Shown: in pieces, positions 1 to 10,220 of the stretch
Numbering within the stretch: the first letter of the stretch is position 1
Layout of the letters: each line of letters begins with the position of its first letter
Source of the DNA: Tubulanus polymorphus
Lineage: Eukaryota > Nemertea > Palaeonemertea > Tubulaniformes > Tubulanidae
NCBI RefSeq assembly: GCF_964204645.1
Contig: NC_134025.1
Location: 30,534,001 to 30,598,000 of the forward strand
DNA: 64,000 nucleotides
Reading direction: 5' to 3'
Position numbers and translations under genes: made by a program
Notes under the pieces: generated by a model
What the model was told of the DNA's origin: nothing
Databases searched by the model: none
Seen by the model: the letters and a program-made list of their open reading frames with translations, nothing else

Positions 1-330
1 TGGTCATGATGCAGAATAGAGGATGTGCAGGTGATCTATTTACTGATTCTGAGTGACCTAGATATTGAATATATGATAAACGGGGGATTCCTGGGCTCGA
101 GTCCGGTCTATCGGTACTGATTCTGAATGAACTGGATACTGTTAGATATTAAACGAGGGTATCCCGGGTTCGGAACTCGGTCTATTGGTTCTGAGTGACG
201 GGGTGTGCTGCATTCATCATCTGATAGGTGCATTTGATAGGCAGGATTGTTCCAGATTCGAAACCGATTTGCATATTGGCTACTGATTCTGGGTGGTTTC
301 GAAAAAGTCAATAAAAGAAAATTGGTTATC
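1..330. repeat. Degenerate tandem repeat, about 75-95 bp period, tRNA B-box-like motifs
   Basis: The phrase 'ctactgattctgagtgac' and close variants recur near 40, 114, 185 and 280. They are interleaved with 'ggtctatcgg/ggtctattgg' and with GGCTCGAGTCC or GGGTTCGGAACTC, which resemble the B box of tRNA-type promoters. The spacing is about 75-95 bp. No intact tRNA can be folded. I read it as decayed tandem copies of a tRNA-related repeat; the open frame crossing it on the minus strand is not a gene. The window starts inside it, so its full length is unknown. Confidence 0.45.
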
Positions 331-469
331 AATTGATATTATATTGAATCTGAAATAGAATGAAAAACTGAATAACGATTAATTGAATGAATTAAATCGA
401 AGGATTATCATTTGTCTTCAGCTTCACTTTTTACGTACATTACTGATAGTCGGAGTCATCCATGTTGCT

Positions 470-800
470 ACGAGATACCAACGATACCAGGGCACTGCCT
501 CTGCGCGAACCCAGGTTACCGTTGATACCGAGGATACCTGTCTCAGGGCGTGTCATCCTCCCAGTTACCTGCGTCGATACCGAGGATACCCGTCTCACGG
601 CCTGTGAGACCAAAGGTTACCTGTGATACCAAGATACCGATGATACCCGTGTCACGGCCCATGAGACTCCAGGTTACCTACGGTTACCTGCGATACCGAG
701 GATACCTGTGTCACGGCCCATGAGTCTCCTATAACCATGATACCGAGGATACCCACGATACCTTGCAGTTACCGGCGATCCCGGAAACCTGGACGGAGCA
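470..800. repeat. Degenerate minisatellite built on GATACCGAGGATACC
   Basis: Blocks of 'ataccgaggatacc' alternate with 'ggttacctgcg' and 'tcacggcccatgagac'. Clear units begin near 526, 580, 630, 692 and 740 and are 50-60 bp long with substitutions and small indels. Open frames exist on both strands only because the unit lacks stops. No coding signal was seen. Confidence 0.7.
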
Positions 801-1055
801 TTCCTGCTATCGTACATTTGTGCTATCGAATTACACCGGTTGATAACCCAGATTCGTCGCCGATGAGGCAGCACGTGACGGTAAAGATCTGTCTCATAGC
901 GTTATTCCAACTGTGGCATGTGAGTAATAAGATTTAATACCCTTCTCCCGAGGTCCATTTTCTGATTAAAAATCTTAACATGACTTTAGATTTACTTAAA
1001 ATTTACCTTAAACATTTCAACTTTCTGAAAACTCCTCGCTATGATACGACATGCA

Positions 1056-1292
1056 ATAATAAGATAAAATCCCACTATTTACAGATTAAAAGAATTTAAA
1101 AACCAGAATTTATTTATTAAATCTAAAATATTTAAAAGACACGACGTTTCCATCTCACCCTAGAGATCATCGTCAGGGTTAAATATTTTAGATTTAATAA
1201 ATAAATTCTGGTTTTTAAATTCTTTTAATCTGTAAATAGTGGGATTTTATCTTATTATCCGTTCACCACGTTTGAGTGTGGTCATCGTTCTA
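1056..1292. mobile_element. Foldback element copy A with 78-bp perfect inverted arms
   Basis: Positions 1056-1133 and 1181-1258 are exact reverse complements of each other (78 bp), around a 47-bp centre. To the right is a tail, CCGTTCACCACGTTTGAGTG and onward to about 1292, that is shared with the copy at 6516-6769. The 7-bp word ATGCAAT occurs at the left edge (1051-1057) and just past the tail (1293-1299), consistent with a target duplication. Read on the minus strand, the centre holds CTGACGA, a small hairpin, then GAAAC, like a hammerhead-ribozyme core. In this copy the hairpin's closing pair is broken (GATCTC against GAGATG). Long inverted arms plus an external tail recall solo ends of Penelope-like retroelements, but no reverse transcriptase is present. 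Confidence 0.7.
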
Positions 1293-1299
1293 ATGCAAT

Positions 1300-2219
1300 G
1301 TTTAATAGTTCAGATACGCGGGCCCCGAGAATTAGCCGGGTGGTTGTGGAAGGCAACCGGTAACTTCTCTCAGTACTCGTATTCATGGATAGGTTACCGT
1401 TCGAGACGTATAATACTTTATATTAGACAATATCTTACAATGAACGGATAACATCCGCGAATACGATGTTCAAATATGGCCGTTGAAGGACCACGCGTCG
1501 CGTTTGTGATCCGAACAGTTCAGAAAGGAGGCGAGTACCGATAAGAAAACGCGCCGCAGATTGGGAGGAGGAGAGATCATGGTGCGGAATCTGGTGGTCA
1601 TATTTACATTTTTGAATATAGATAAACTCGATGTGTTGGAGGACAAATACATCATTCCTCGAGCACATACTTGGCATTTTTTATAATAATTGTTGTATGA
1701 GAATAAATATGTTTGTTTGAAATTCTTTATTTTATTTGTTTTTGTTTAGTTATAACACGGTGGGTTTTTATCCTAATAGTATAACCCGTCAGAGTTCATG
1801 ACGGTGTCTGGTCTTCTTGACGGTTTCAGGCGGTTCCTGGCGGTGTTTAGTCTAACCGCAGAAATTCCCTGCCGATACGTCATTATCCGGGGATCCCTCT
1901 CTGTCCGGTGGTGGGGAAATCCAGAAAGAGACGTCATTATCTCGGGCGGCTAACAGTACGCCACGTCGCGTCGCGTTTTAAAACATGACGAATAGTGAAA
2001 CCGAACGTGACATCCAACACGAAATAAACTGATTACAAAAATAAACGACCCAAATTATCGAAGATACTGAAACTTTAAAAAGTATAAAAATAGATAGAAT
2101 CCAAACTGTAGGCGCTATTTCAATGCGCGCACGTATCGAATAGAGGTGTTGTCAAGCTCGAAGTTTTCTACTGCTGTCAAAATTCTGAATAATTTGTTTT
2201 TAGCTAAGAATTCGACTCG
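1300..2219 (+). promoter_or_regulatory. Upstream region and probable promoter of ERO1
   Basis: No coding exon was recognised in this stretch. A TATA-like TATAAAAA lies at 2083-2090, about 130 bp before the ERO1 start codon. Two copies of ACGTCATTATC (1877-1887 and 1931-1941, 54 bp apart) and a CCACGTCGCGTCGCG stretch near 1961 lie further up. ACGT-core motifs are the type bound by bZIP factors such as XBP1 and ATF6, which would suit an ER-stress-induced gene, but no full ERSE (CCAAT-N9-CCACG) was found. Confidence 0.4.
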
Positions 2220-5200
2220 ATGTTTGCGAGGAGAGATATTGTAGCAGTTCTACTGTTATTCAATGTATTCTGTGTCTTAATGAAGAATGTCAACTGTGAA
2301 ACTGATGGATGTTTTTGTAAGGTAAGGGCACTTTTCATATTCAATTCAATATAAATCAATTTATTATTTATCAAAATACAGCCGTTCTAGTAATAGAAGA
2401 GAATTAGACACTAAAACATGAGCGAGAAATGATTCGATGATGGCGTAAGGAAACTTGAGGGACATGGTTTTAAAGAATTTTCGAATTTAGATATTTGTGT
2501 CAAAAGGTAGTCTGACTGAATACCAGCAGTCGTTGTTACTGGTTTCCTACAACTTAGCTGTTGTTTGCTAGGTACTAGGTACGGCTAGGTACTAGACTAG
2601 ACGAAAGGAGGTATGAACCATTCCATCATAGATAATTGCATTTTGGTTAGAATTCTTTAAAGATTTTGGGGTTGACTAAAGGTTTACTCGGACTTGTACC
2701 AATACCCGATTTCATGAGGAGAGAATCCCACAATGATAATAAAAAGTCCGAAAATGAAACTTCGAGATAGTAGTTTATTTCAACGTTTCGACTATATCCT
2801 AATAGTCATCTTCAGGAATAATGAGATACTACAGAAATTATGAGATATAGATAGAGATATGAAGATGACTATTAGGATATAGTCGAAACGTTGAAATAAA
2901 CTACTATCTCGAAGTTTCATTTTCGGACTTTTTATTATCATTGTGGGATTCTCTCCTCATCGCGTCAACACGGATATAGTGTACTACCAATCGTGACCCG
3001 ATTTCATATTCTTAACTAAAGATAAAACTTACGTTCTACTTGTCCATTAAATACTCTTTGATGTAGAAAGATTTAGAAAATTGTGCGGATTTTTAGTTTC
3101 GGATTCCGAAGATTCAGGGCCTCCAAACTTGACTAGACACAATGGTTACTATAGTCTAAATACCAGTGGTTGTCCGTGGAACGATGGTAACTAATCAAAT
3201 CATCTCTTATGGTTTAGATAAAATGATTGATTATTCCAGGGAAGTGTGATGACTTCATCACACTTCCCTGATTATTCAAATCACAAAAATGACAATAAAA
3301 GCAGTTAATTATTTTGAACTGCGTAACCCCTGGGGTAAATGAACAATATCCTCACTACGCTCTGTTCCGCAATATCATATTTTATGCTATATAGTTAGTA
3401 GTGTTATGAGTTGTCAGCATTCTATTGGACGGTCACCGGAGCTGTTTACTGTGCAGCTTGAATACATACCATTGGCAGTTTTTTGACAAAGTGCTGCAAC
3501 TGCGAAAAACTCTAAATTAATTCAGATGAAGATTCATTTCTGAATTATTGATCATTAATAACACGTTTTAATAGAGAAATGACGAGCAGAAACTACCGCG
3601 GTCTGGTCGTCGTATGAGGGGGTGAATAAATGTGTAATCTTTGAATCAATAGTGATATGTATTAAATGTGAATATAAACAGGTGTTACTGGTTTACAGTC
3701 ATTGAATAGCTGTTCATTCTAAACCACAAACGGTGTACAGTACGATCCAGCTGACTGACATGAAATTCATCTTATCAATCCACATAGCTGCAGCGGCATT
3801 AATGAATTTAGCTGTTTCTCGATCGAACAGGATTTTTAAAGATGTATGTTATTGTGATGACCGTTTAATCGGGGCTGAAAAAGTCGTGAAAAGTTTTATA
3901 TTTATAGGAACATCTGTTGTTTATCAGGACATACGCGACAAATAGTTCTACAACTATGACAAAATGGATGTTCAGTTTTTTGTAGAGCTCTACTCAATGC
4001 TTCCATCTGATTTAGATTCTATTCGTAATAAATTTTTCAGTTGAAAGGTGAAATCGATGATTGCGGTTGTACAGTAGAAAGTGTCGACCATTTCAATAAT
4101 TTCAAAATCTATCCACGAATAAACAGTTTATTGCAGAAGGATTTTTTCAAATATTTCAAGGTGAGCCTTTATTTCTCTCTCCTCTCTCTCCCTCTTTCTC
4201 TCTCCCTACCCCCCCCCCTCTCTCTCCTTGTCTCTAAAATAGTTCAAAGCCACTGTTTCCGAAATTTGATTCTATAAAAGACCATTTTATTTCTAGGTTA
4301 ATCTAAAAAGAACGTGTCCATTTTGGCCCGATGATTCTCGATGTTCTTTAAGAGACTGCCACGTTGAACAATGCACAGAGGTATGAATCATGATTAGTGT
4401 TGTTGTATCAGACATGCAATTGTTTTCATCGGATTTAACTTTACCGCTGACGTGTTTTAAACCCGACAGCAACATATGTTTAATCTGACCCTGGATTAAT
4501 CTCTATCGCTACTTGTGTGATATATTTGCATCAAACAATCCATTAATGGTTTTCTATAAAGTGCAATCATTTGCCTGTTTTAATTGCACGACATTTCCAG
4601 AAATACATGAACACCTGGACTCAGTAAAACAGTTCTAGTTTCAAAACATTGGAATTGAGCTTAATTTGATTGTAATGACGCTGTGAAACTGGGTCTGGTT
4701 GTTGTGTCTCAAGTTATAGTTCTGGAATGAAACTGACAAGATATTTCACCAGCCAGGGTTTTATTTCATTTATAAACTGAGGAAAGCCACTACCTTTAAT
4801 TAATCCTAACTAATTAATCCTATCGTCGATTCGCAGGTTCCTGCAAATATAAAAGGTTTCTCAGAAAAAAAACGAAAGCATGAAAAGAACAAGGTAAGAT
4901 TTGACTGAATAGTGATATTGCTGTTGCAAGTAGAAATAAATGGTTTAATTGATGAATATTTCGTAAATGTTTCAGTATTCTGAGGAAGCTCAGAAAGAAG
5001 AAAAAGACGAGGACTGTGATCACGAATTGGGAAATTTAGATAAAACAATCAGGTGATTATACAGTACGACGAGGATAAATATGTTGAATTTCTAGTTGTT
5101 ATGAGAAGTTGTGTTCAGCTGTATTTATTCAGTTGCAACCACTTGACTCTTTTTTTTCTATATATACCCCTCGATAATCAATTATTCCACTTTTTATAAA

Positions 5201-8200
5201 TGTCTCCAGTCAATGAAACGATGGTAGGTAATAATCCCAAACAATGAAAATCTCAACCTCCCCTGGTAAAGATTTCCCCCGGGGGAGGAGATTTTTTTCA
5301 TCAAAATGCGGGCCTTGTTGACATCGCTTACAATTTTACAGCGTTGAAGGTCAAAAGCAGTTTAAAACTTGGCAGAAACACGATGATGCCCAGAATTACT
5401 TCTGTGAACTCGATGGTAAGATTTATACGCATTAAACTCAGAATACCTCATTCATTATAAATATATTACATTAGAAAACGTATGTAATGAGTAATACTGA
5501 AATTTCCTGTATTTATTCTGTCCATTATCTCTGAATAATTCCATTTATTGTCGGCCATATGCTGGTGATCACTGATAACACTTCAAATATGTCTCTTAGT
5601 AAAAACTATTTTTCTATGGAAGATAGGATCATTTACAAAACTAGTACCCGAGGGTATATTGTCATTTGTACAGCACGAACTGATATCAATGCCTGGAGAT
5701 GGAGGGGAGGGGGAGGGGAGGTAGGGAGGGGAGGTAGGGAGGGGAATGCTTTGTTCATTATGAATAGGATGATTGAATAGGATTATCACAGCACTAATTG
5801 TAGAGATATTAAGATGTAACACATGTTGCTCATATTGATTATAAACTTATCATTTAATACCAGATCTAACAATCAGTCGACCTCGTGATTAATTGCATAG
5901 CAAAAATGCTTCAGTTTCAGAAACCATGCAAAAAACTTTACTCAGGGCCCAGTTCGGAAAAAAATATTGTTGATTATTCGATTTAATTGCATTGTAAAAT
6001 AGATTTCAGAAATCCATTAATGTCTGAAGTGTTTAGACAAGGCTGAGCTTCTATATTCGAGATTTTCGATGTATTAGTTTGCTCTGAGTGTAGAATCAGA
6101 CCGTTGTGTAGAATGTTGTACCCTGTGTTCTCCGCAACAGGGTTTAGAACAATGTTTTACCCCCCTCCGAAAATCAGTCCCCCCTTATAGGATATCTGCT
6201 GCCCCTACCAGAAATAGATTGCACCAAAATCAAGCTAAAGTTTCTGTACTTTTTGGGGGATTGAAACCTTGCTACTTCAGGGCCACAATTTCATACACTT
6301 AACAATGAATGAGTGTAACCCCATTAAAATTCCCGCATATAGAGAACACAACTATATGATATTTTGTATTTTATAGATGAGAAATCGACAGATTCAGATT
6401 ACGTGGATTTGTTAAGGAATCCGGAGAGATATACCGGTTACGTCGGAAATTCACCTCAGAGAATTTGGCATTCGATTTACGAAGAGAATTGTTTCAAGTA
6501 AGTTTTCTTATTCTGATAATAAGATAAAAACCCACTATCTACAGATTAAAAGAATTTAAAAACAAGAATTTATTTATTCAATCTAAAATATATAGAATAC
6601 ACGACGTTTCGATCTCACCCTAGAGATCATCGTCAGGTGTAACGTCGTGTATTCTATATATTTTAGATTGAATAAATAAATTCTTGTTTTTAAATGTATT
6701 TAATCTGTAGAGTAGTGGGTTTTTTATCTTATTATCCGTTCACCACGTTTCAGTGTGGTTATCGTTCTATTATTCCGTATGTTTATTGCTAATTATGATG
6801 AATCTCTACTGATGATAACTGACGACTATTTCACTGATTTCAGGCCTACCCCCGGTTATGGTTATCATGCTGGTAAGACTGACCTTAATATTTCACATAC
6901 CTAGCGAGATATTCACACTGAACCTTTCACTTTTTAACTCACAATCAGAACCCAATTCCATAGTTGTGAGTAAAGATTTGATAAGCTCATTGAAAATAAA
7001 CTACAAGTTAACTCTAATTCACAACTGTGGAACTGGATCCTTTATCAAAAACTCAAGATTTGATTTTAGTGTAATTTCATTGAAATTCTATGCCTTTTTT
7101 CCTAGGTTCTTCATATGAATATTATCTTCTCTTCAAACGTATCTATCTGAATTCTTTATTTTAATTCTTTTGAGGTTTTTTCCACCTTTAGAAATCATAT
7201 CAATAGATACATTTTATATAACGGATTATAGATTTAGAACCATTTTTTCCAATATTTCTATGTAAGAATATCTCCTGGAATTATCTATAGTTTACCTGTA
7301 TTTATTGACCAGTATTTACTTTTCCATTAGCCAATTGAGTAAACCCCATGATTGATCCGAGGCTCAGTTTTACAATTTTGATTAACTTAAGACAAGATGA
7401 ATTAATGAAGAAATAAGGTTGATTTAAGAGTTATGAAACTGAATCCTGATCTATAAAACCTGTTCCTAGAATGCTAAAATCTCCTCAAATCCTTTGCTCT
7501 ATTCATCGAAATTTCCACGGTAAAAGTGAAAATTAGGACGCTTAGATAGCGGAACTCGCATGGAATCTGCTTTTAAAAACTCTTCCCATTTTGTTATAGG
7601 TAAGAATACTCCTATAGAAGGTAATTTGGACTGTATTTTATCTATCATGGTTTCTATTTATTTCTCGAGGTTCAGTGCTACAATTAAGATTTGACTCTCA
7701 TTATGAACTAATTGAAACTGTAGAGTCAAAGATAACCGTAGAACTGAATCCTTTTGTTTGTGTTTTTGTGTTGCTGGAGTTACGGGCAGGTTATTTATTA
7801 TATGTAGTGACAATTCACTACAAATAAGAAAGTTTTATTTGATTTATATCAAAAAGTGAACTAAGAGCATGTGCGATATCTAACTCGTGATGCACTGATA
7901 TTGATGCAGGCTATATAACTGTCTGCGTGAGATTTGAATTCACTTTCTTTTCACATTTCACCTTTCAATTTCACATTTTAACACAATATTTGAATAGATA
8001 TCTAGTCTTCAGTATACGGTATTGTGAGTTGCCTCCCTTTGGTTAACCCATGTAAGAGAATATCCAACACTTTTGACTGTCTTGAAGGACAAATCATTTT
8101 CTGCCCAGGTAGGCTCTACCTGTATAGGATCATCAGGATATTGAGACTAAATATTTATTCACAGCACATAATTTAATGATATTCTATGTATCGTTCTGTT

Positions 8201-10220
8201 TGTCTGCTGTTAGAGTAGTTCATATTATATCTGTCACTCTATGATCAGAGCTGTTTGCCAATCATCACTGATTTTCAGGTTTCCCTGTTTAGAAAACGTA
8301 TAATGTTCCTGAACATTTCTCTAACAGATGATTCAATAATTCATCAGATTGGCAGCAGTTCCGATCTGTTTGTTTAACTCTCTATTCTATTTTGAACTCG
8401 TATTTCAAAAGTTTTTGTCTAATATTGTATTAATATTGTAATTGCTAGGTTTGTGTTTAGAACAACGGGTGTTTTATAGACTGATATCTGGTTTACATAC
8501 AAGCATCAATATTCATCTGTGCGCCAACTATTTATTAGGTAAATATTTCATTAATCTTTTAAAATCGAACTCGCTGATTAAGTTGTCTAAATCAAGGCGT
8601 TCGTTATGTTGATGACTTTTCCAAATGACAACTTAAACTTGATATTTAAATTAGAAATACAAATTGGGACTCAAAAATGTAGACATGTCTTCAATGATAT
8701 GACAACTTTACCGAGTTCAACTGTAAATTCTAATGAATCAATTATCATTCTTCATAATTTCAAATGTTGAAACTTTCAAACAGGGAAAAACGCATATGGA
8801 GTTCAAACGTGGGGTTTAAATGTTCCTGAGTTTATGAGAAGATTCGATCCGAAGTTAACCGCCGGTGAAGGTCCACAGAGACTGAAAAATCTTTACTTCA
8901 CGTATTTAGTAGAATTACGAGCTTTAATGAAAGCTTCGCTTTATCTTGAGAAGGTCAGTATTAATACATCAGGGTCAGTTGCACGGTTAATGCCCAGACT
9001 AGTCTAAAACCATCTTAGGTCTATAACCAATGTAACAACTTTAAGACTCTGTGTTGGTGCTATCACCAATCTAACAACTTATGACCAGCCTTAGCTAATT
9101 TTGGTTCTATATTCGATCTAACAATTTATAACCAGTCTTATGATTCAAAACCGCTTTTGGACTTCGAGTCACGACAGCGCAGCTGCACCGAGAATAGTGT
9201 CTTGTCTTTTCGAACACACGTCTGTTACTGATCAGAAAATAGTCAATAACGATTTTATTACATTATTATAACTGTTTTATTACAGGAGTTATATTATACT
9301 GGCAGTGATGCTGTCGATCAGGATACAAAAATAGCGGTGAAAGAATTTCTAGATAATGTGAAGTAAGTTAAAAACCGTCTGCAGATTGGAGATAATTTTC
9401 ATCGTTTATGCTGAATATTAATGTTTAATTTTAGGACTTTCAATGAACACTTTGACGAAGGCCAGTTATTCAAAGGTGACACCAAAGAGGCTTTGAAATT
9501 AAAGGTGATTGTTTTGTGATATTATTACGAAAGATATTTTTTCTAATTTGCTACAATTCGGAGATATTTATGATGTACATATTTTTTGTTTTTCAGACTG
9601 AGTTTAGGGATCATTTTTACAATATAACTAGAATTATGGATTGTGTGGGCTGTGATAAGTGTAAACTATGGGGCAAGCTACAGGTAGGCTCTGCACTTCC
9701 ATAGGCTGAGATACTTTTGACTCACAACTGTGGAAGTGGATCTTGTTGAACATCGGTTGAATTGATATATATCTTACTTGTAGGTAACTGGAATGGGAAC
9801 TGCGTTGAAGATTCTGTTTTCTAGTACCGAAGGTTCAATGGTTCAACCGAATGATACTAAATTCCAATTGACCCGACCAGAAATAGTAGCATTATTCAAT
9901 GGATTTGGGAGGTATGAATCTTCAGTTGTAAATTCCTTATACAGTAAACATCGCCTTACTCTGGCATGGTCAACTTGGTCTTTTGAGTGACTCGGACAAA
10001 AAGGATATCATATTCTGATTTCCGATCTTAGTTTTTCCGGTCTTTCACTCATTATTTTTCCTGTCTCGGTTTCTCCATCTTGGGCAATGTTTACAGTACT
10101 TTGACTATATTTTTTAGATATTTTTCTAAAGTTGATAAATTCGTTGTTTATTTCAGGTTAGCGACGAGTATAAAAGAATTAGAATTATTCCGTAAAAAGA
10201 TCGCTAAAATCAACAGATGA
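2220..10220 (+). CDS. ERO1: ERO1-like endoplasmic reticulum thiol oxidase (15 exons, 449 aa)
   Basis: FAD-dependent oxidase of the ER lumen that passes disulfides to protein disulfide isomerase, reducing O2 to H2O2. Coding exons: 2220-2321, 4041-4160, 4297-4380, 4837-4893, 4976-5052, 5342-5415, 6377-6497, 6844-6872, 8449-8538, 8784-8953, 9286-9362, 9435-9504, 9597-9683, 9784-9911, 10157-10220. All joins keep phase and total 1350 nt. Exon 1 encodes a signal peptide followed by CFCK. The shuttle cysteine pair is in RCSLRDC (exon 3) and the active-site CxxC in MDCVGCDKC (exon 13). The FAD-pocket region is rich in family words such as [17 protein letters not shown] and [12 protein letters not shown]. 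Length matches animal ERO1 (about 460 aa). Vertebrates have ERO1A and ERO1B; this looks like the single pre-duplication form. Two foldback elements sit in introns 1 and 7, and a candidate alternative first exon is at 3760-3843. Confidence 0.95.
2505..2600. repeat. Dispersed repeat, related copy inverted at 16640-16760
   Basis: The words 'gtctgaataccag..gtcgtt..tac.ggtt.cctac' and 'cggctaggtactag' occur in the same order here and, as reverse complement, in the KAT5 intron at about 16640-16760. This suggests an unnamed interspersed repeat of about 100 bp. No coding capacity or terminal structure was seen. Confidence 0.45.
2714..2995. mobile_element. Foldback element copy C, 100-bp perfect arms, 12-bp target duplication
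   Basis: Positions 2714-2813 and 2861-2960 are exact 100-bp inverted repeats around a 47-bp spacer, followed by a tail to about 2995. The 12-mer ACCCGATTTCAT occurs at 2704-2715 and again at 2996-3007, directly flanking the element: a good target-site duplication. Each arm carries TGAAGAT, a six-pair hairpin (GACTAT/ATAGTC) and GAAACG, a hammerhead-like core; the left arm read on the minus strand has the fuller CTGAAGA. Perfect arm identity implies recent insertion or ongoing conversion. It lies in intron 1 of ERO1 and encodes no protein. Confidence 0.8.
3760..3843 (+). other. Candidate alternative first coding exon of ERO1
   Basis: A 28-codon open stretch begins ATG AAA TTC ATC and encodes a hydrophobic signal-peptide-like start ([20 protein letters not shown]). 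It ends at a good donor (GAT|GTATGT) in phase 0, the same phase as the regular first exon, so it could splice to exon 2 at 4041. The product would replace the ETDGCFCK sequence. Against it, the CxC of the ERO1 N-terminus would be lost, and no promoter element was recognised nearby. It may be chance. Confidence 0.25.
4165..4237. repeat. CT/CCT-rich microsatellite in an ERO1 intron
   Basis: A run of CTCTCC, CTCTCT and C(8-9) units directly after the donor of exon 2. Simple low-complexity sequence. Confidence 0.8.
5695..5748 (+). repeat. G-run tract (GGAGGGG/GGTAGGGA), possible G-quadruplex
   Basis: More than eight runs of three or more G separated by single A or T within about 50 bp, on the transcribed strand of ERO1 intron 6. 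Such spacing meets the usual G-quadruplex pattern. There is no evidence of function from sequence alone. Confidence 0.65.
6516..6769. mobile_element. Foldback element copy B with hammerhead-like core
   Basis: Same family as the copy at 1056-1292. Arms at 6516-6608 and 6641-6735 are nearly perfect inverted repeats (a few mismatches), then the shared CCGTTCACCACGTTT tail to 6769. The edges show an imperfect duplicate TTATTCTG / TTATTCCG. On the minus strand the centre reads CTGACGA-T, hairpin GATCTC-TAGGGT-GAGATC, then GAAAC, and is enclosed by ACACGACGTT / AACGTCGTGT pairing. It lies in ERO1 intron 7, about 20 bp after the donor of exon 7. Confidence 0.75.
6930..7045. repeat. Copy of a dispersed hairpin (MITE-like) repeat
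   Basis: Left half CCCAATTCCATAGTTGTGAG and right half CTCTAATTCACAACTGTGGA...GGATCC are imperfect inverted repeats of about 30 bp around an AT-rich centre. The same consensus (AACTCACAACTGTGGAACTG followed by GGTCC, with its complement) recurs throughout introns of the window: near 9720, 12524-12625, 18430, 22830, 23990, 25700, 26755, 30205, 31250, 31738, 34900, 57780, 60540 and 63360-63620. Short, non-coding and palindromic, so probably a non-autonomous transposon family. Confidence 0.6.

Noticed and set aside
383-937. Open frames of 60-75 codons on both strands near the left end
   Set aside because: They follow a degenerate minisatellite and have no homology, start context or splice partners.
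1056-6769. Complete Penelope-like or other autonomous retroelement
   Set aside because: Only foldback ends are present; no reverse transcriptase, endonuclease or transposase fragment was found between or beside them.
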